In this document: piece after piece, positions 1 to 12,733 of the stretch | How positions within the stretch are numbered: the stretch's first letter is position 1 | Layout of the letters: each line of letters opens with the position of its first letter | DNA from: Tachypleus tridentatus | Lineage: Eukaryota; Arthropoda; Merostomata; Xiphosura; Limulidae | Length of the DNA: 64,000 nt | NCBI RefSeq assembly: GCF_004210375.1 | Contig: NC_134829.1 | Location: 24,754,034-24,818,033, forward strand | Direction of reading: 5' to 3' | Notes under the pieces: model-generated | Told to the model about the DNA's origin: nothing | What the model saw: only the letters and a program-made list of their open reading frames with translations | Database searches by the model: none | Translations under genes and position numbers: made by a program

Positions 1-464
1 GTTTAATTTTATTTATTAAATATGGTAAAAATGTATCTAATTCATTACCATTCCCAAAAACATCCTTGTATCAATAATATCTTTTGGTTCTTTCATGCCC
101 GTATCAGTTTTTACTTTTTCAGGCACTGCTCTATCTACTGATTAGTACACCATTTGACCACAAACTTTATCACTCAGCACGATTTCTATATCCTTTAATT
201 TTTGTATAGTTTCTTATAAGCACTTATTGTGTTTTGTTTCGATTGTTCCATATACCAAAACAATATACATTTGGCTTAATGGTTCTTCTAGGCCTTGAGA
301 CATTCTTTTATGGAAATACTTTGGCGATAACAAGATACTTAAAGATAATCTGGTGAAGAAAAATCTTTGAAATGGCGCATGGAATATTGTAAAAAAAATC
401 ATGTTTCCGAGAAATACAATTTTTATCCTAACTAGATCATGTGAATTTAATAAGGAATCAAATA
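1..464. other. AT-rich sequence, nothing recognised
   Basis: No repeat, exon or RNA gene recognised before the first SINE. A short minus open frame at 214-402 has no domain. Confidence 0.6.
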
Positions 465-772
465 GGCATGGCCAGGTAGTTAAGGCACTCGACTCGTAAT
501 CCGAGGGTCGCGGGTTCGAATCCCCATCACAGCAAACATGCTCGCCATTTCAGTCGTGGGGGCGTTATAATGTTGCGGTCAATCCCACTATTCGTTGGTA
601 AAAGAGCAGCCCAAGAGTTGGCGGTGGGTGGTGATGACTAGCTGCCTTCCCTCTAGTCTTACACTGCTAAATTAGGGACGACTAGCACAGATAGCCCTCG
701 AGTAGCTTTGTGCGAAATTCAAAAACAAACAAACCCTCGTGTAGCTTTGCGCTGAAATTCAAAACAAAGAAA
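465..772 (+). mobile_element. tRNA-derived SINE, family A, full length
   Basis: The tRNA-like head (GGCATGGCCAGGTAGTTAAG, B-box GGGTTCGAATCC) is followed by the body CCCACTATTCGTTGGTAAAA, CTGCCTTCCCTCTAGTC and the 3' end TAGCTTTGTGCGAAATTC plus AAACAAAC. The last about 36 bp of the tail is repeated once more to 772. Confidence 0.93.
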
Positions 773-1687
773 CTCGAAGAATAAAAAAACACACAAAAAC
801 TTTGAAATTTGTTTTATAAATGTGTGAACATAAAATGAAGATATTTTATCGTTGGAAGCAGTAATGAGTTCCTTTTCTTGCAAGATTCTTTATGAAAGCG
901 CATGACTCCTTGTATACAAATGGCATTACACTGTAGTTATCTAGCAAGTTGGTTTGTTTCAGCGCCAAGCATCACATTCAGCTGGATGTTAGCTTTGTTA
1001 GTCCATAAAGTTACCACTTGGGGAAGAATAATTTGATCTAAAAGGTTTGCCTTCCACACTTAAAAAATTACACTGTTTCTTTTCGAAAAACAAAATCATT
1101 AAAAAAAAACAGTTTGTCAGTCGGCTAGTGTAATTTTCACACGTACGTAATACAATGTACAAACAACAAGGAAGTATTTGGACCCTTAAAGATGCCCCTG
1201 AACACTCACCCCTGAGAAAAAATGTAAACACATCTTTTGTTATAGCTTCATTTTAAAACTCTTGTAAAGTGGAATCCTCCAGTACTACCAACGGCAACTC
1301 ATTCAAAGAGTCAACCACTCTATTAGAAGTATAAAACTGTTTCTGTCAACTGGATCGCCTTACATGTCTTTTCACAAAGAAAAGTTTATTCTCTAGTCCT
1401 ATTATCTTTAAAATATTACAATTCTTTCCACAAATTGACGTCGTTTTCTTACTTATCTTTTTGTGAGGTAGCTTATCAAATGGATCAGCAAAGTGATTTA
1501 ACTCAGTTGTTTTAATGATATTAATGATACAAGTAAAACATGTAGACAAATCACTTGAATTCTTAAGTGAGAATGTAAACGTTTGTATTTATTTTCCATT
1601 TATTATGTTATTTTTTCAAATACGCATTCGCCTTCTGTTGACTCAGCGACAAGTGTGAAGGCTTACGATGTTAAAATAGACTAAGTA
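773..1687. other. AT-rich sequence, nothing recognised
   Basis: Two short minus open frames (998-1231, 1346-1549) show no domain and no flanking splice consensus. Confidence 0.6.
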
Positions 1688-1811
1688 GTTGTTGGTTTGA
1701 ATTAAGCACAAAGCTACACAATGCGCTATCTGTGCTCTGTCCACCACAGGTATTGAAACCCGGTTTTTAGCGTCGTAAGTCCACAGACATACCTCTGAGC
1801 CACTAGGGGGG
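1688..1811 (-). mobile_element. tRNA-derived SINE, family B, with perfect 10-bp TSD
   Basis: Minus-strand copy with the short head and B-box-like GGTTTCAATACC, then CAGAGCACAGATAG and AGCTTTGTGCTTAATTC. AGACTAAGTA is present on both sides (1678-1687, 1812-1821), a target site duplication. Confidence 0.9.
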
Positions 1812-2580
1812 AGACTAAGTAACAAATAATTTAAAAAATAATATAAAAAAGTTAACGAAATTAAATTAATAAATAAAGATTTTTTTGTGTGAATATTTAA
1901 AACTATGTTCATATCGATATGATTTTCGAGCTAACTCTGGTAAGATTATAAATTAAGAATTAAAGTACGTTAGGCTCATTATTAGCACTAATAATAGCAC
2001 CAGAGCCAGCAATATGCTTCCAAATGAACCGAAGGACTTTTTTTTTTTTTTAACAAACAAAACTACAGTGATATGAGAAAACCTCATTGATGGCATTGTT
2101 TCTTATAGACCTTGCTAGCATGGTACAAACTTTAGTATAAATTACTGCATGGTACCAGATGGTTGCGCATTTGTATTTTCTTTAACGTTTTATAGGCTCA
2201 AAATGCTCGATACTTTATTCAGTATAGAAACAAGGACAATTATTTATAGAGTTGCTACCTGCTATTACTAACAATAGAATTTTAGTCATCAGAGAGAGAG
2301 AGAAAAAAACAGTATGTAAAATATTATATTTTGTTGTTCAATGACATTAATTTGCTGACATATTTTCTCTTTGATTTTCTTCTGTATCTGAAATGTGTTA
2401 TCTAATTTATGGTTAAAACCTTGAAAGGTATCCTAAAAATAGCATTGACACAGCTACGGCATAATTTACGAGATAGGTTAGGTTTATAAAAGTCTACGCC
2501 AGATGGCAGTGCAAGAGAGGGTTACCACATTTTTTGGGATGTAATGCACTGTATTTATCACAATAAATTGTACACTTTGT
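1812..2580. other. AT-rich sequence, nothing recognised
   Basis: A poly-T run at about 2039-2051 and a short GA run at 2290-2303 are the only notable features. Confidence 0.6.
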
Positions 2581-2780
2581 TCGTTTGAATCTCCACAAAG
2601 CTACACGAAGGATATCTGCACTAGCCTTTTCTAATTTAACAGTGAAAGGCTTTAGGAAAGACAGCTAGCCTACTGTTTTTCTAGCGAATAGTGGAACTGA
2701 TAGTGACGTAATAACGCCCCTCCCCCTAACTGCTGAAAGGGTGAGCATATTTGGTAGGACGGGGATTGAACCCTAAATTG
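2581..2780 (-). mobile_element. Diverged family A SINE
   Basis: Reverse-strand similarity to the family A body: AAGCTACACGA, AGACAGCTAGCCTACTG, GCGAATAGTGG, GCTGAAAGGGTGAGCAT. The tRNA head is eroded. Confidence 0.7.
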
Positions 2781-2892
2781 TGTACAAACTGTAAAGAAGC
2801 TACAGAAAGTACAGTTCGACAACAATAAAAATATATTGTACAAATAGGTATGTCCCTGCTTATACTTTCGTTATTATTATTGTTTGTTATAG

Positions 2893-3160
2893 TTTGGCGT
2901 ATCATTGTGGTTAGGATTACAACTTGCACCGTGCGAGTGGCGGGTCTGAGTTTTGTTATCGATCATGCTCGACCTTTCAGCCGTGCAGGCGATAATAGAG
3001 TGATGGTCAATCCAACTATTCGTTGGTAAAAGAGTAGCCCAAGACTTGGCGGCTTGTGAATGCTGAGTAGCGGCCTTCTTTCTGGTCTATGACTTCAAAA
3101 TTAGGAGCGGCTGCCATAGGCATCTCTAAAGTAGCTCTGAGCGATATTCAGACAAACACA
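2893..3160 (+). mobile_element. Diverged family A-like SINE with a different head
   Basis: The body matches family A (AACTATTCGTTGGTAAAAGA, AGTAGCCCAAGACTTGGCGG). The head (GGCGTATCATTGTGGTTAGG) differs from the usual GGCATGGCC start and resembles the copy at 33522. Confidence 0.7.
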
Positions 3161-4075
3161 ATTATTTGGTAATGAAAGCCACGTTCAAGACATTATCTAT
3201 AAATACATCTGTCTAGTAGTAGATCTTCTACAAGGAATATCTACCGACTTATCAGACCTTATGGAAAGTCAGCTTTACAAATCGTAGAAATGACGAGCTA
3301 AAACCTCACTTTGAAGCAGTAACGATTGGATATAAATTGTTGTTGTTAGTATCTTGAATGCTCATTTATGTTTACTTGCTAATTAATTACTATTATTATT
3401 ACTAGATTCCAATTACCTTATATTCGTTGTTTTGGCTGTTTGCCTGCTGCCGTCTTCACGAAAATTATGAAAATGTTTGCATGTGGAGATTGAAGCCGAA
3501 ATTCGATACTGGATAACAGTATGAGTGGATCATTTTTAACACTACTTTTCCCTGAGTTATTTTATTCGTATTGTAATTCCTAAATTCATTTTTGTAAAGG
3601 TAAAATATCAGTCTACCCTTCATTAAAAGCAACGTGCAAGATGCCACACTAATTTCATTGGTTGTATTAACTGTTTTATACTACTTAATGAAGCAGTTGA
3701 AATCTGGTCCTGTTAAATGATCAGATAAACTAAGGAGATATTGTAACCTGTACATTACAAATTAGGGAAAACAGCGCCCTCCTACGAAGTGAGTACCGAA
3801 TCATTGTCATGCGTGGTTCGTGGAAGACACAGACAGGCTGGAAGCCAATTCTTAATAACACGATGTTAAGTTGTTTTTCTCTCTGACATTTTTAGATTTT
3901 ATGACAATTTGGGATTTTTAAGGTTCATAGTACTTACCCTTCCAATTATGCACAATTTTTTTTGTATGCTTATTTTGCGACTTTTTATCTAATTGGAATG
4001 AACTTCGTTCGTTGCACAATGTTTGAAACACCCACAATTACTACCAAGCTCTACAAACATTTTCATTATTCTTTA
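3161..4075. other. AT-rich sequence, nothing recognised
   Basis: No repeat family or coding signal recognised. Confidence 0.6.
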
Positions 4076-4340
4076 GGCCCGGCATGGCCTAGCGCGTAAG
4101 GCGTGCGGCTCGTAATCCGACGGTCGCGGGTTCGCGCCCGCGTCGCGCTAAACATGCTCGCCCTCCCAGCCGTTGGGGTGTATAATGTTACGGTCATTCC
4201 CACTATTCGTTGGTAAAAGAGTAGCCCAAGAGTTGGCGGTTCCCTCTAGTCTTACACTGCTAAATTAGGGACGGCTAGCACAGATAGCCCTCGAGTAGCT
4301 TTGTGCGAAATTCCCAAACAGACAGACAGACAAACAGACA
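4076..4340 (+). mobile_element. Family A SINE with GC-rich head and internal deletion
   Basis: The head GGCCCGGCATGGCCTAGCGC has a B-box GGTCGCGGGTTCGCGCC that departs from the family. The body lacks the GTGGGTGGTGATGACTAGCTG piece, and the 3' end carries a CAGA run. The 127-codon minus frame over 4252-4635 merely overlaps it. Confidence 0.88.
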
Positions 4341-4924
4341 TTATTCTTTGTAGTTTCTTTCTATATAGGTGCAGATAGCCTATCTGCTTTGTACCATAAA
4401 GCACCAAATCAATCTTTCTATATAAAAGAAATTTATAATAATTTACTACTAGTAATACGTAATTCTGAATTTCCATAAAATCATCCGAAACCATTAACAA
4501 CTGAACAAATGAATTGTTCTTTACAGATAAATCGAGCACGAATCTTAAACATGTGTCTTTTCCTACCAACCATAAGTATAAAGCCAGCTGACGTGAAAAC
4601 ATTGACAAGATAATTTTATTGTGAAGAAATTGCAACCTTTATTTTAATTGTACCACGTTTACTTTTATTTTAATATTACTTTAATGCGCGTGCGTGTACG
4701 TTAACAGACAGTAAAAATAACTGTTAATAATTCAATGTAATAGTTACTGTTCTTTGTTGTAAAATAAAATAAAACCCACTTGTGCTAAATACAGAACTTA
4801 TTCCAGTATAATGCCATCTCTCAGAGACCATTAACAATTTAAAAATACTGTTGCATATTTTATTTTTATTCAACTATTTTCCCCTTTAAAACAGTTTTCC
4901 ACACCCATATAGCTCTGTCGACGA
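4341..4924. other. AT-rich sequence, nothing recognised
   Basis: The open frame on the minus strand ending at 4635 has no domain and runs into the neighbouring SINE. Confidence 0.6.
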
Positions 4925-5050
4925 CTTTCACTTATTGCTTCAGCGTAAAGTTAAGGATTTACAACGCTGAAAAAGTAGGGGTTCGATTCCATATATTGAA
5001 CAGACCACAGATAACCGATTGTGTAGTTTTGCGCTAAAACAAACAAGCTT
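4925..5050 (+). mobile_element. Eroded family C/B SINE
   Basis: AAGTTAAGGATTTACAACGC, GGGGTTCGATTCC and CAGATAACC..TTGTGTAG match the short SINE head and tail, ending in AAACAAAC. Confidence 0.6.
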
Positions 5051-5099
5051 TAACGTAGCCTAGTAGAACTGATGAGAACTTGCACAGCTCGAAACTGCA

Positions 5100-5148
5100 T
5101 ATCTTAGCTAGTCATGGTATAGGATCTTAGCTAGTCATGGTATAGGTT
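5100..5148. repeat. 24-bp tandem duplication
   Basis: ATCTTAGCTAGTCATGGTAT plus AGG occurs twice in succession. Confidence 0.85.
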
Positions 5149-5559
5149 TTGTTATCGAATATGAGGATATTTATTAAAATGATTTTTTGTGCTTGTTCTG
5201 ATCTAAACGGCTTAATTTCACGGGTTACCAGGAAATATAATGAATATAATTATATGGAATGAAAACCATTTTTCAGAGCTAAAAACATCTACTTTCTATA
5301 AGAAATAAGCCTGTAGTCGCATAAGTTTAAGTAATTATTGAAAAATATACATTCGACCCTCTTTATGTAAACACATGATCTACTCAGTTAGTGAAATTTG
5401 CTTGATATGTAATAAAACATTTTAGTCATGAAAGTAAAACAAACTCATAAACACAGTTGATAAAACAAATACACGTAGAAAAAAGTCATACCGATTTTAG
5501 TGCCGTATTTTAGCATAACATTTGTTATTTTACACTTCGTTTTCAGTAACGAATAATAC

Positions 5560-8350
5560 AGTAAATGAATTGTTGTAGGTTGTGATTTTGTTGAAAGTTC
5601 ATACGATTTATTGTTTGCTAGAGGGAGTTTGCAACGTCACGTGAGAAACGCGTTTGTTAATGACCACAACTTTCTTGGAATTTTAAGAAGTTGATCTATA
5701 TAAAATGCAAGTTGGGCAAGCAGACATTGTTCGTTATGAGATCAAGCGGTTGGTTAGTTGAGCTTCGTAAGTTTCGGATTTTAATAGTCAACGAAGTAAC
5801 AGAAATATGAAGGTACCACAAATATACGAAATTAATAAGTAAGTGTAATTTATTTTAAAACCTTATTTTTTTGTGAATTCAGGGATATCATGATAACGTG
5901 AATTTTGTGAAAAGTGTAGAACAAGATATCAAACACTTTCTTATCGTTAAATTGGCTGCATTTGCTTTCTTTTAATAATGAAGAAGAAACCGCATAAAAA
6001 TATAAACCGTGACAATAGGTACATCAGAAGTAGGATTATTTTGGTAAAAATAAAAATGAAGACCCCAGTTGAAGATGGCATGTTCGAGGCGAGATGAAAC
6101 ATTTACTAGAAGTGATGAAACAGTGGAAAGCTTATCAAGGGGAGAGAAACAGTGGAAAGCTTATCACGAGGAGAGAAACAGTGGAAAGCTTATCAAGGGG
6201 AGAGAAACAGTGGAAAGCTTATCAAGAGGAGAGAAACAGTGGAAAGCTTATCACGAGGAGAGAAACAGTGGAAAGCTTATCAAGGGGAGAGAAACAGTGG
6301 AAAGCTTATCAAGAGGAGAGAAACAATGGAAAGCTTATCAAATGGAGAGAAACAGTGAAAAGCTTATCACGAGGAGAGAAACAGTGGAAAGCTTATCAAG
6401 GGGAGAGAAACAGTGGAAAGCTTATCAAGAGGAGAGAAACAGTGGAAAGCTTATCAAGGGGAGAGAAACAGTGGAAAGCTTATCAAGAGGAAAGAAACAG
6501 TGGAAAGCTTATCAAGAGGAAAGAAATAGTGGAAAGCTTATCAAGAGGAAAGAAACAGTGGAAAGCTTATCAAGAGGAGAGAAACAGAAATTAAAAGAAA
6601 GATACAAGGAATTAAAAGAGATAGAAAATTACATGAAGATCAGAAAGAAAAATACAGAAAATGAAAAAAAAGAATTGATGAACGAGAGGTAAGGTTAAGA
6701 GAATTACCAAACCGGTTCAGTTTTATAGAAGTAAAGATAGAAAATATACACACTGAAGTTGAATAAGCCATGGGTGGTGTGCAGAAGGACAGTGTTGACA
6801 GAATTGTAGAAGTTCAAAAGGACATAAGTTATCTGTAGAAGGTTAAAAATACGGAAGGATTATAATAACATCAACAAAGTAAAAAATAATGTCTCTGTCA
6901 AGATAAAACCTTTGAAAAATGAATTCGTCAAGAATCAAACTAGTAACACCTCTCTGTAGCTGCACAACAAGTTTACTAAAACATCATTAAGTATACATTA
7001 TGGAATAGAACAACCCATCTGTAACCACCGTTACTTTGTCATATAGGACTGCAGGATTTTTGTGGACTAACGCAGACATATTACTGCGTCGTTAAGTTAT
7101 GGAATTTAACAAACAAGTTCAGAAACAATATCCAATTGACGACCAACGGATTGTGATGCAGGTTTTCCATGATAATTTCCACTAAAGTGAATTGATTAAG
7201 TGGTGAACAGTAAGTTATTCAGTTTAGTATAGATGTAAAATAACTAGCTTTAATAACATTAATTAAATTCCAATAGAGAGTTGTAACAAGTACTCGGCAT
7301 TAGTGACCACCTTATCAACAAATATGGAGCGCTTTATCAGAAGGAAAAAACAACAAACAAACAAACTAAAGATTAAAGAAGAAGAACAAAATAAAACTGA
7401 ATCTAATAAAGACGTGTTCAGGCTTGCTCAGTAATCTTATTTAAATGCTCTAGGTAAAATGATGGATTTATTGGCACAACAACAACTTATAATAGCCAGT
7501 GTGGGAGAAGATATGATAATAAAGTTAAATTAAAGTAGATGTACCTCTTTAAAAGAAACTGTTCAATTGGCGATGGAACTTGAACCAATTAAAATTGTAG
7601 ATAAACAATTAATAGCACCATCCAAGACTTATGGGATCGTCAGATGAAAGAGTTTAGAAACATCAAGTCCTTCTGACAGAAGTGTAAAAGAACTAACTTA
7701 AAAAATTAACTAAATAACTGGTTACTCAGGATGGAAAAGTAAAATACATGAAAGAGAATGTTTGAAATGTAATCAAAAAGAGTATATTGTCAGAAATTAG
7801 AGACACAAACCTTCAATTAGGCAACCTTTTGGTGAGAATATGTGAAGTAGACCACAAGATAGGATGTTTTATCAAGTGTAAATTTAAAGGACATATTGTA
7901 AGTAGCTGCAAAAGTATTTAGGAAACACAAACTGGCCAAGAAAAATGACAAAAAAAAGAGAAACTGTTGTTAGTATGAAAAACAAGAGCATTGCATTCGA
8001 GACTTCGATGAATTAACCATTTATAATAATCCCGGGAAAATATAGCATGAAAATGAGAATACTCCATGTACTCAAGTTTGAGAGGAGTGCATAACCAAAA
8101 AACATCTTTCCATGAATCAATCAATTCATTGATAAGCGGGCCTTATAACATGTTAATCAACAATGGCTCTGTAGTTACTACTGTTCAAGCCGATCTGGTA
8201 ATGAAATACAGAAAACTCCCTCCAGAGAAGATGGATGCAAACAGTCATGAAGCTCCAGCGAGAGGAAGTGAGAATTGACTTCATGCAAAAATACAGATGC
8301 GAAGTAAGACTTGCTTCACATAGTTTTACAGTCTAGGAGTTTTCCTAGTG
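5560..8350 (+). pseudogene. Decayed LTR-retroelement relic (gag-protease region)
   Basis: A broken plus-strand retroelement. Upstream, a TATA box (5697-5705) followed by a short leader resembles an LTR promoter, but LTR ends were not defined. From about 6060 comes charged, coiled-coil-like gag sequence interrupted by a 29-bp tandem array. Two zinc-knuckle remnants follow. In the first (7759-7800) the expected His is Tyr and the last Cys is a stop. The second (7865-7909) keeps C, C, H and C but with three residues between the first two Cys. At about 8150-8190 a segment resembles a retropepsin active-site strand, with the catalytic Asp replaced by Asn. Many stops and frameshifts interrupt it. 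I saw no reverse transcriptase, integrase, envelope or 3' LTR. A Ty3/gypsy-like origin is inference. Confidence 0.55.
6117..6587 (+). repeat. 29-bp tandem array, 16 copies, each with a HindIII site
   Basis: Sixteen copies of a 29-bp unit follow each other with no indels: AAGCTT-containing cores recur exactly every 29 bp from 6129 to 6564. Variants at the end of the unit (CACGAGG, CAAGGGG, CAAGAGG) recur in that order, giving an 87-bp, three-unit higher-order repeat. Because 29 is not a multiple of 3, all three plus frames are open. The longest frame (6069-6692) repeats a 29-residue block and continues into a charged helical tail. The array lies in the gag-like part of the retroelement relic. 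Confidence 0.95.
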
Positions 8351-8821
8351 TTCAGACGATTACAAACTGTTCACATATAAACATATTTATGCACTTGAAA
8401 AGTCTCCTTTATAAGTAAGTTCAGGTGGATAAATATAAAAAACATATTTAAGATAATAAAATCCAATTCAAAGTGATAATTAAATATACTTAATATAATA
8501 TTCTTTATTTTTTGGATTATTTATTAGAAGGCATGAGATGCAACACAGTGTCATGTATTTAAAATGATGCAGTTAGAATATAACTGTGTACTTGAAAAAT
8601 AAAATCTTAGGAAACACTGGTAAAGACTGTGACCAAGAAATCTATCTCTGTATGCTGCATAACAGTTATAACATCAAAGGTCAAACTTTTAGTAACAACA
8701 AAGAAATGTTTCTGCACGTAGGAATAAAGACAACTAATCTAAAGTGCAACAGAGAAAAATCCAAAAAGACAGTTGGTCCAAGCAAAAGGATAATTGTCAC
8801 GATCGCTTTTGTGTGTGTGTG
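8351..8821. other. AT-rich sequence between retroelement relic and SINE
   Basis: May hold further decayed retroelement sequence, but no reverse transcriptase, integrase or LTR motif was seen. Confidence 0.5.
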
Positions 8822-9095
8822 TTTGTGTTTTGTGAATTTCGCACAAAGCTACTCGAGGGCTATCTGTGCTAGCCGTCCCTAATTAGCAGTGTAAGACTAG
8901 AGGGAAGGCAGCTAGTCATCACCACCCACCGCCAACTCTTGGGCTACTCTTTTACCAACGAATAGTGGGATTGACCGTCACATTATAACGCCCCCACGGC
9001 TGAAAGGGCGAGCATGTTTAGTGCGACCGGAATTCGAACCCGCGACCCTCGGATTATGAGTCGAACGCCTTAACCCACTTGGCCGTGCCGGGCCC
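8822..9095 (-). mobile_element. tRNA-derived SINE, family A, with 11-bp TSD
   Basis: Full-length minus copy ending in GGCCCGGCACGGCC when read on the minus strand. GATCGCTTTTG (8801-8811) and GATCGCCTTTG (9096-9106) form a target duplication with one mismatch. Confidence 0.93.
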
Positions 9096-9106
9096 GATCG
9101 CCTTTG

Positions 9107-10246
9107 AAAGTGAGAAAATAACCAACTAATGAGCTTCAGACTAAATTTTATTAGAGGTGGATAAACCTGATGAATAACTCAATGTTCCTGTCTAGACCAC
9201 GTCTGGAGTATCAACAAAGATAAACCTGATATCAGTGGATTTCCCTTGACTATCTAACTGAAGAGAATTTTGTCCCAGTAGCACGACAGTAAATGATGAT
9301 GAAGCGTAAGAAGGCATCCCATTTCTTGTCATAAGTCAAAGAAAATAAAACCAACAGAAAGATTTAGTAACTGGAAAGTTTGGGTAAAATTATTAGAAAT
9401 AAGATTTTTTTATTTATCAAAATTTTGATTTACACATTTAATAAATAATTGGATGCCTGTATTTAAGATTACTGGTATTGTTACTTGTAAACATTTACTT
9501 TATTATCTGTTATGAAAGTTTATTGTCCCATTATTTTGTTGTGAAATAGGACTATTCAAGAAATCTCAAAATCCAGGAACTGGTCAGTGTTGTGGGATAC
9601 ATTTTTTTAATTTAGCTATTTGTAATGTTTTAAACTAGACAAATGTTTTAACGACATGTGATGACCGTCTATCTTGCAACTAGAATTTTCTTGAAAGTGT
9701 AGGAAATTATATGAACGTAACTGAACTGAAAGGAAAAAAAAAGAGATTGAATATTGTATAAGTTAGCTCAATGCTGTCAGTTCGAGTTTGCGTTGTCTAC
9801 CACGTCATAAAAATAGAAACACGAAAAGTGCCGTACGACAAGAATATTATCTGTTGTTACGTTATTTATTGTGACGTTGGAGTTGTCTTTAGTTGCATAG
9901 AAATTGTTGTACAAGAAATGAAATACCTTAGTTAGTATGTAGTACATTTTTCTTTGAACGAATATTCCAAAATAATAGAAATCGTTATAATATTAATGAA
10001 CGACCGTACAACATTAATAAACACTTCTATTTTTCCATGTCACAAAGAGTACAACACTCGCGTGTTTTGGAAGAGCAGCACTTAAGTTTATTCATTAAAA
10101 GTTCCAATAACCACGTTTTTGTATTATACATTTTAGAATATGATGCATTTATTTCATCATTATATTTCACGTATAGGCTTAATAAAGTTATTAATCGTTC
10201 AGTTACAAGTTTGCTGTGTGATCACCGAAGTGCTTGTTGCAGGCAC
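9107..10246. other. AT-rich sequence, nothing recognised
   Basis: No repeat family or exon recognised before the 53-bp array. Confidence 0.6.
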
Positions 10247-11215
10247 ACAATGGTATGTTATACTGCAGTAACTCTTACTAAAGTGCTTTTTGCAGTTACA
10301 TTTTAGTGTGTTATACTGTAGTAACTCCTACTAAAGTGATTGTTACAGTCACACTTTGGTGTGTTATACTGCAGTAACTCTTACTAAAGTGCTTTTTGCA
10401 GTTACATTTTAGTGTGTTATACTGTAGTAACTCCTACTAAAGTGATTGTTACAGAAACACTTTGGTGTGTTATACCGCAGTAACTCGAAGCAAAGTTCTT
10501 GTAACAGTCAAATATTTGTATTTTACTCTGTAATAACTCGTAATAAAGTTCTTGTTACAGTTACATATTGATATTGTATAGTGTAGTAACTCGTAGTAAA
10601 ATGCTTGTTACAGTTACACATTGATATTTTGTAGTGTAGTAATTCGTACGAATCACGTACTGATATTTATGGTGTAGTAACTCTTACTAAGGTGCTTGTT
10701 ACAGTTTCACATTGATATGTTATACTGTAGTAATTCGTAGTAAACCCCTTGGTACAGTCACATATTGGTATGTCATACTGTCGGAACTCTTACTAAAGTG
10801 CTTGTTAATCATACAATGGTATGTTATTGTGTAGTAACTCTTAATAATATGCTTGTTGCAGTCACACATTGATATGTTATACTGTAGTAACTATTAGTAA
10901 AATGCTTTTTACAATTACACATTGGTATATTATGCTAAATTAACTCGTAGCAAACTCCTTGTTACAGCCACATATTGGTATGTCATGCTGTAGGAACTCT
11001 TACAAAGATGCTTGTTACAGTTACACATTGATATGTTACAATGTAATAACTCGTAGTAAAGTGCTTGTCACAGATACACATTGGTATGTTATGCTGTAGT
11101 AACTCTTACTAAGGTGCTTGTTGCAGTCACACACTGGTATGTTATGCTGCAGTTATAGTTAGAAGAGTGCTTGTTACAATCGCATATTAGTATGGTATAA
11201 AGTAGTAACTATTAC
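10247..11215. repeat. Minisatellite, about 53-bp unit, about 18 diverged copies
   Basis: The unit reads roughly TGTTATACTGTAGTAACTC, then TACTAAAGTGCTTGTTACAG and a cacac-type end. The first five copies are nearly identical and 53 bp apart; later copies carry substitutions and small indels. No coding content is apparent beyond a short frame across the first copies. Confidence 0.9.
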
Positions 11216-12733
11216 AATTTGTCACTTACCTAACTATTGTTGAGATACAGAAATATTCGGTTACGTGTTACCCTAATTCGTCAGTTGTGTAGTGGCAGAT
11301 TTTAAATACATTAGCGTTATTAATGCTAGTCTGATTGAGACTGTTGTAGATTTAGTTTCGTTAAACCTAATAAACACTGTACAAAGATGTGGCCGTGACC
11401 TGAAGCTAAAGAACTGTACAAAATTATTGTGAATCGTACTTATCACGGTAAATGGAATAGCGCGTTTTTTGAGTTATAACCAAGTTTAAAAGTTGGAGAA
11501 AAAAAAAAGATATAATTAAATCGGTTTTTCGAGTTACCACAAGTAGCAAAAGTAGTATAATGTTGTATTTTACTGTGAACTGCTAACCGTCCAATTGAAC
11601 GCTTATAACATAACATTATGTTAAAGTACATTCACAAGTTCTAAACTAACCATGTAACTTAAAGACATGGTGTTTTTAAAAGTGCAATCACAGATCCATT
11701 AAAATGCTAGTCAAAATACACAATATTTTTATTCAATAATTACAAAATAAGAAACAACATAAAACACATTCTGAGTTGTCGCACGGAATGTTCAGCAAAT
11801 TCTATTAAAAGTCATTTCTTAAAATGGCTTCAAAGGTTCGTGCCGTTATAAAACAGGCCTGTGATTGGAATACCACCAACAAAGCCGCAAACACATGGAA
11901 GCATAATTCACACTCAAAAACATACAACAGTCCTCACAAAGTAATTTAGCCTACATTTATATAGTGAACAGCCTCCAACATAATCAATACCCAGTCCTCT
12001 CATTGAAACTATCACCATTAGAGTGTGGTGTTTGTATCGACTCTTTTATTGTAATTTCTTAACATTTCAAGTTACAAAGAAGTTTATCTCCGTTTCAGAA
12101 GTATATAATATCTTAAACCAGTTAGTGTCCTTAACGATACTAAACTTATTATCTGTAATTATAACAGTTATAGATCCTCATACTTCTAAGTAAATAGGAA
12201 CCTATTTTAACCCTATTATCCATAATTTCAACTCATCTTCTAACGTTATGGATGTTCATATTGCAAGACATCACTAAATTATGAGGACTCAGAACCATTA
12301 CAAATATCATTTACTAAGCTTTAATTTTCGAAAACTGCCATGTCGACACGACTGACTTTCATCTGTCACACAAATTGCTATTATATAGAACTCTAACCAT
12401 TCCCCACACTTTAGTCCGTTTCTCTACTGAAAAAATAATTAATACTTATATGATTTTCTATCATTCGTTCAGTATTTGTTAGGATCAAACATTACCAGCT
12501 TCAGAGTATTTTTGACATTATCTTGTTTTATTAATATTACTTTAATTTATATTAATACCCGTTATTTATTTAACATATTATTTCTAAGGGTGATTAAAGA
12601 TACCGGTATCCATTTGTCATCTTTTACTTAACATTTTTTTCTTTAAATCACAAATACACATCATAATAAACGATTTAGTAAATATCTTTGTTGGTTAAAA
12701 TTATAATTACTGATAGACATACATTGTTGAATC
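11216..12733. other. AT-rich sequence, nothing recognised
   Basis: No coding or RNA feature recognised. Confidence 0.6.

Noticed and set aside
465-540. Functional tRNA genes at the SINE heads
   Set aside because: The A and B boxes are SINE promoters. Each head runs straight into the common SINE body, and the cloverleaf stems are imperfect.
1464-1471. Exact let-7 seed complement (TGAGGTAG on the plus strand) on the lin-28 transcript strand
   Set aside because: It lies over 16 kb beyond the lin-28 stop, far past the first poly(A) signals. An 8-mer is expected by chance in 64 kb on two strands.
4252-4635. 127-codon minus-strand ORF as a gene
   Set aside because: It partly overlaps a SINE on the opposite strand and has no domain or conserved motif.
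6069-6692. A functional 207-residue repetitive protein
   Set aside because: The frame is created by the 29-bp array (all three frames are open) and sits in a decayed retroelement.
10200-11215. CRISPR-like array of regularly spaced repeats
   Set aside because: The whole unit is repeated without unique spacers, and the genome is eukaryotic; it is a minisatellite.
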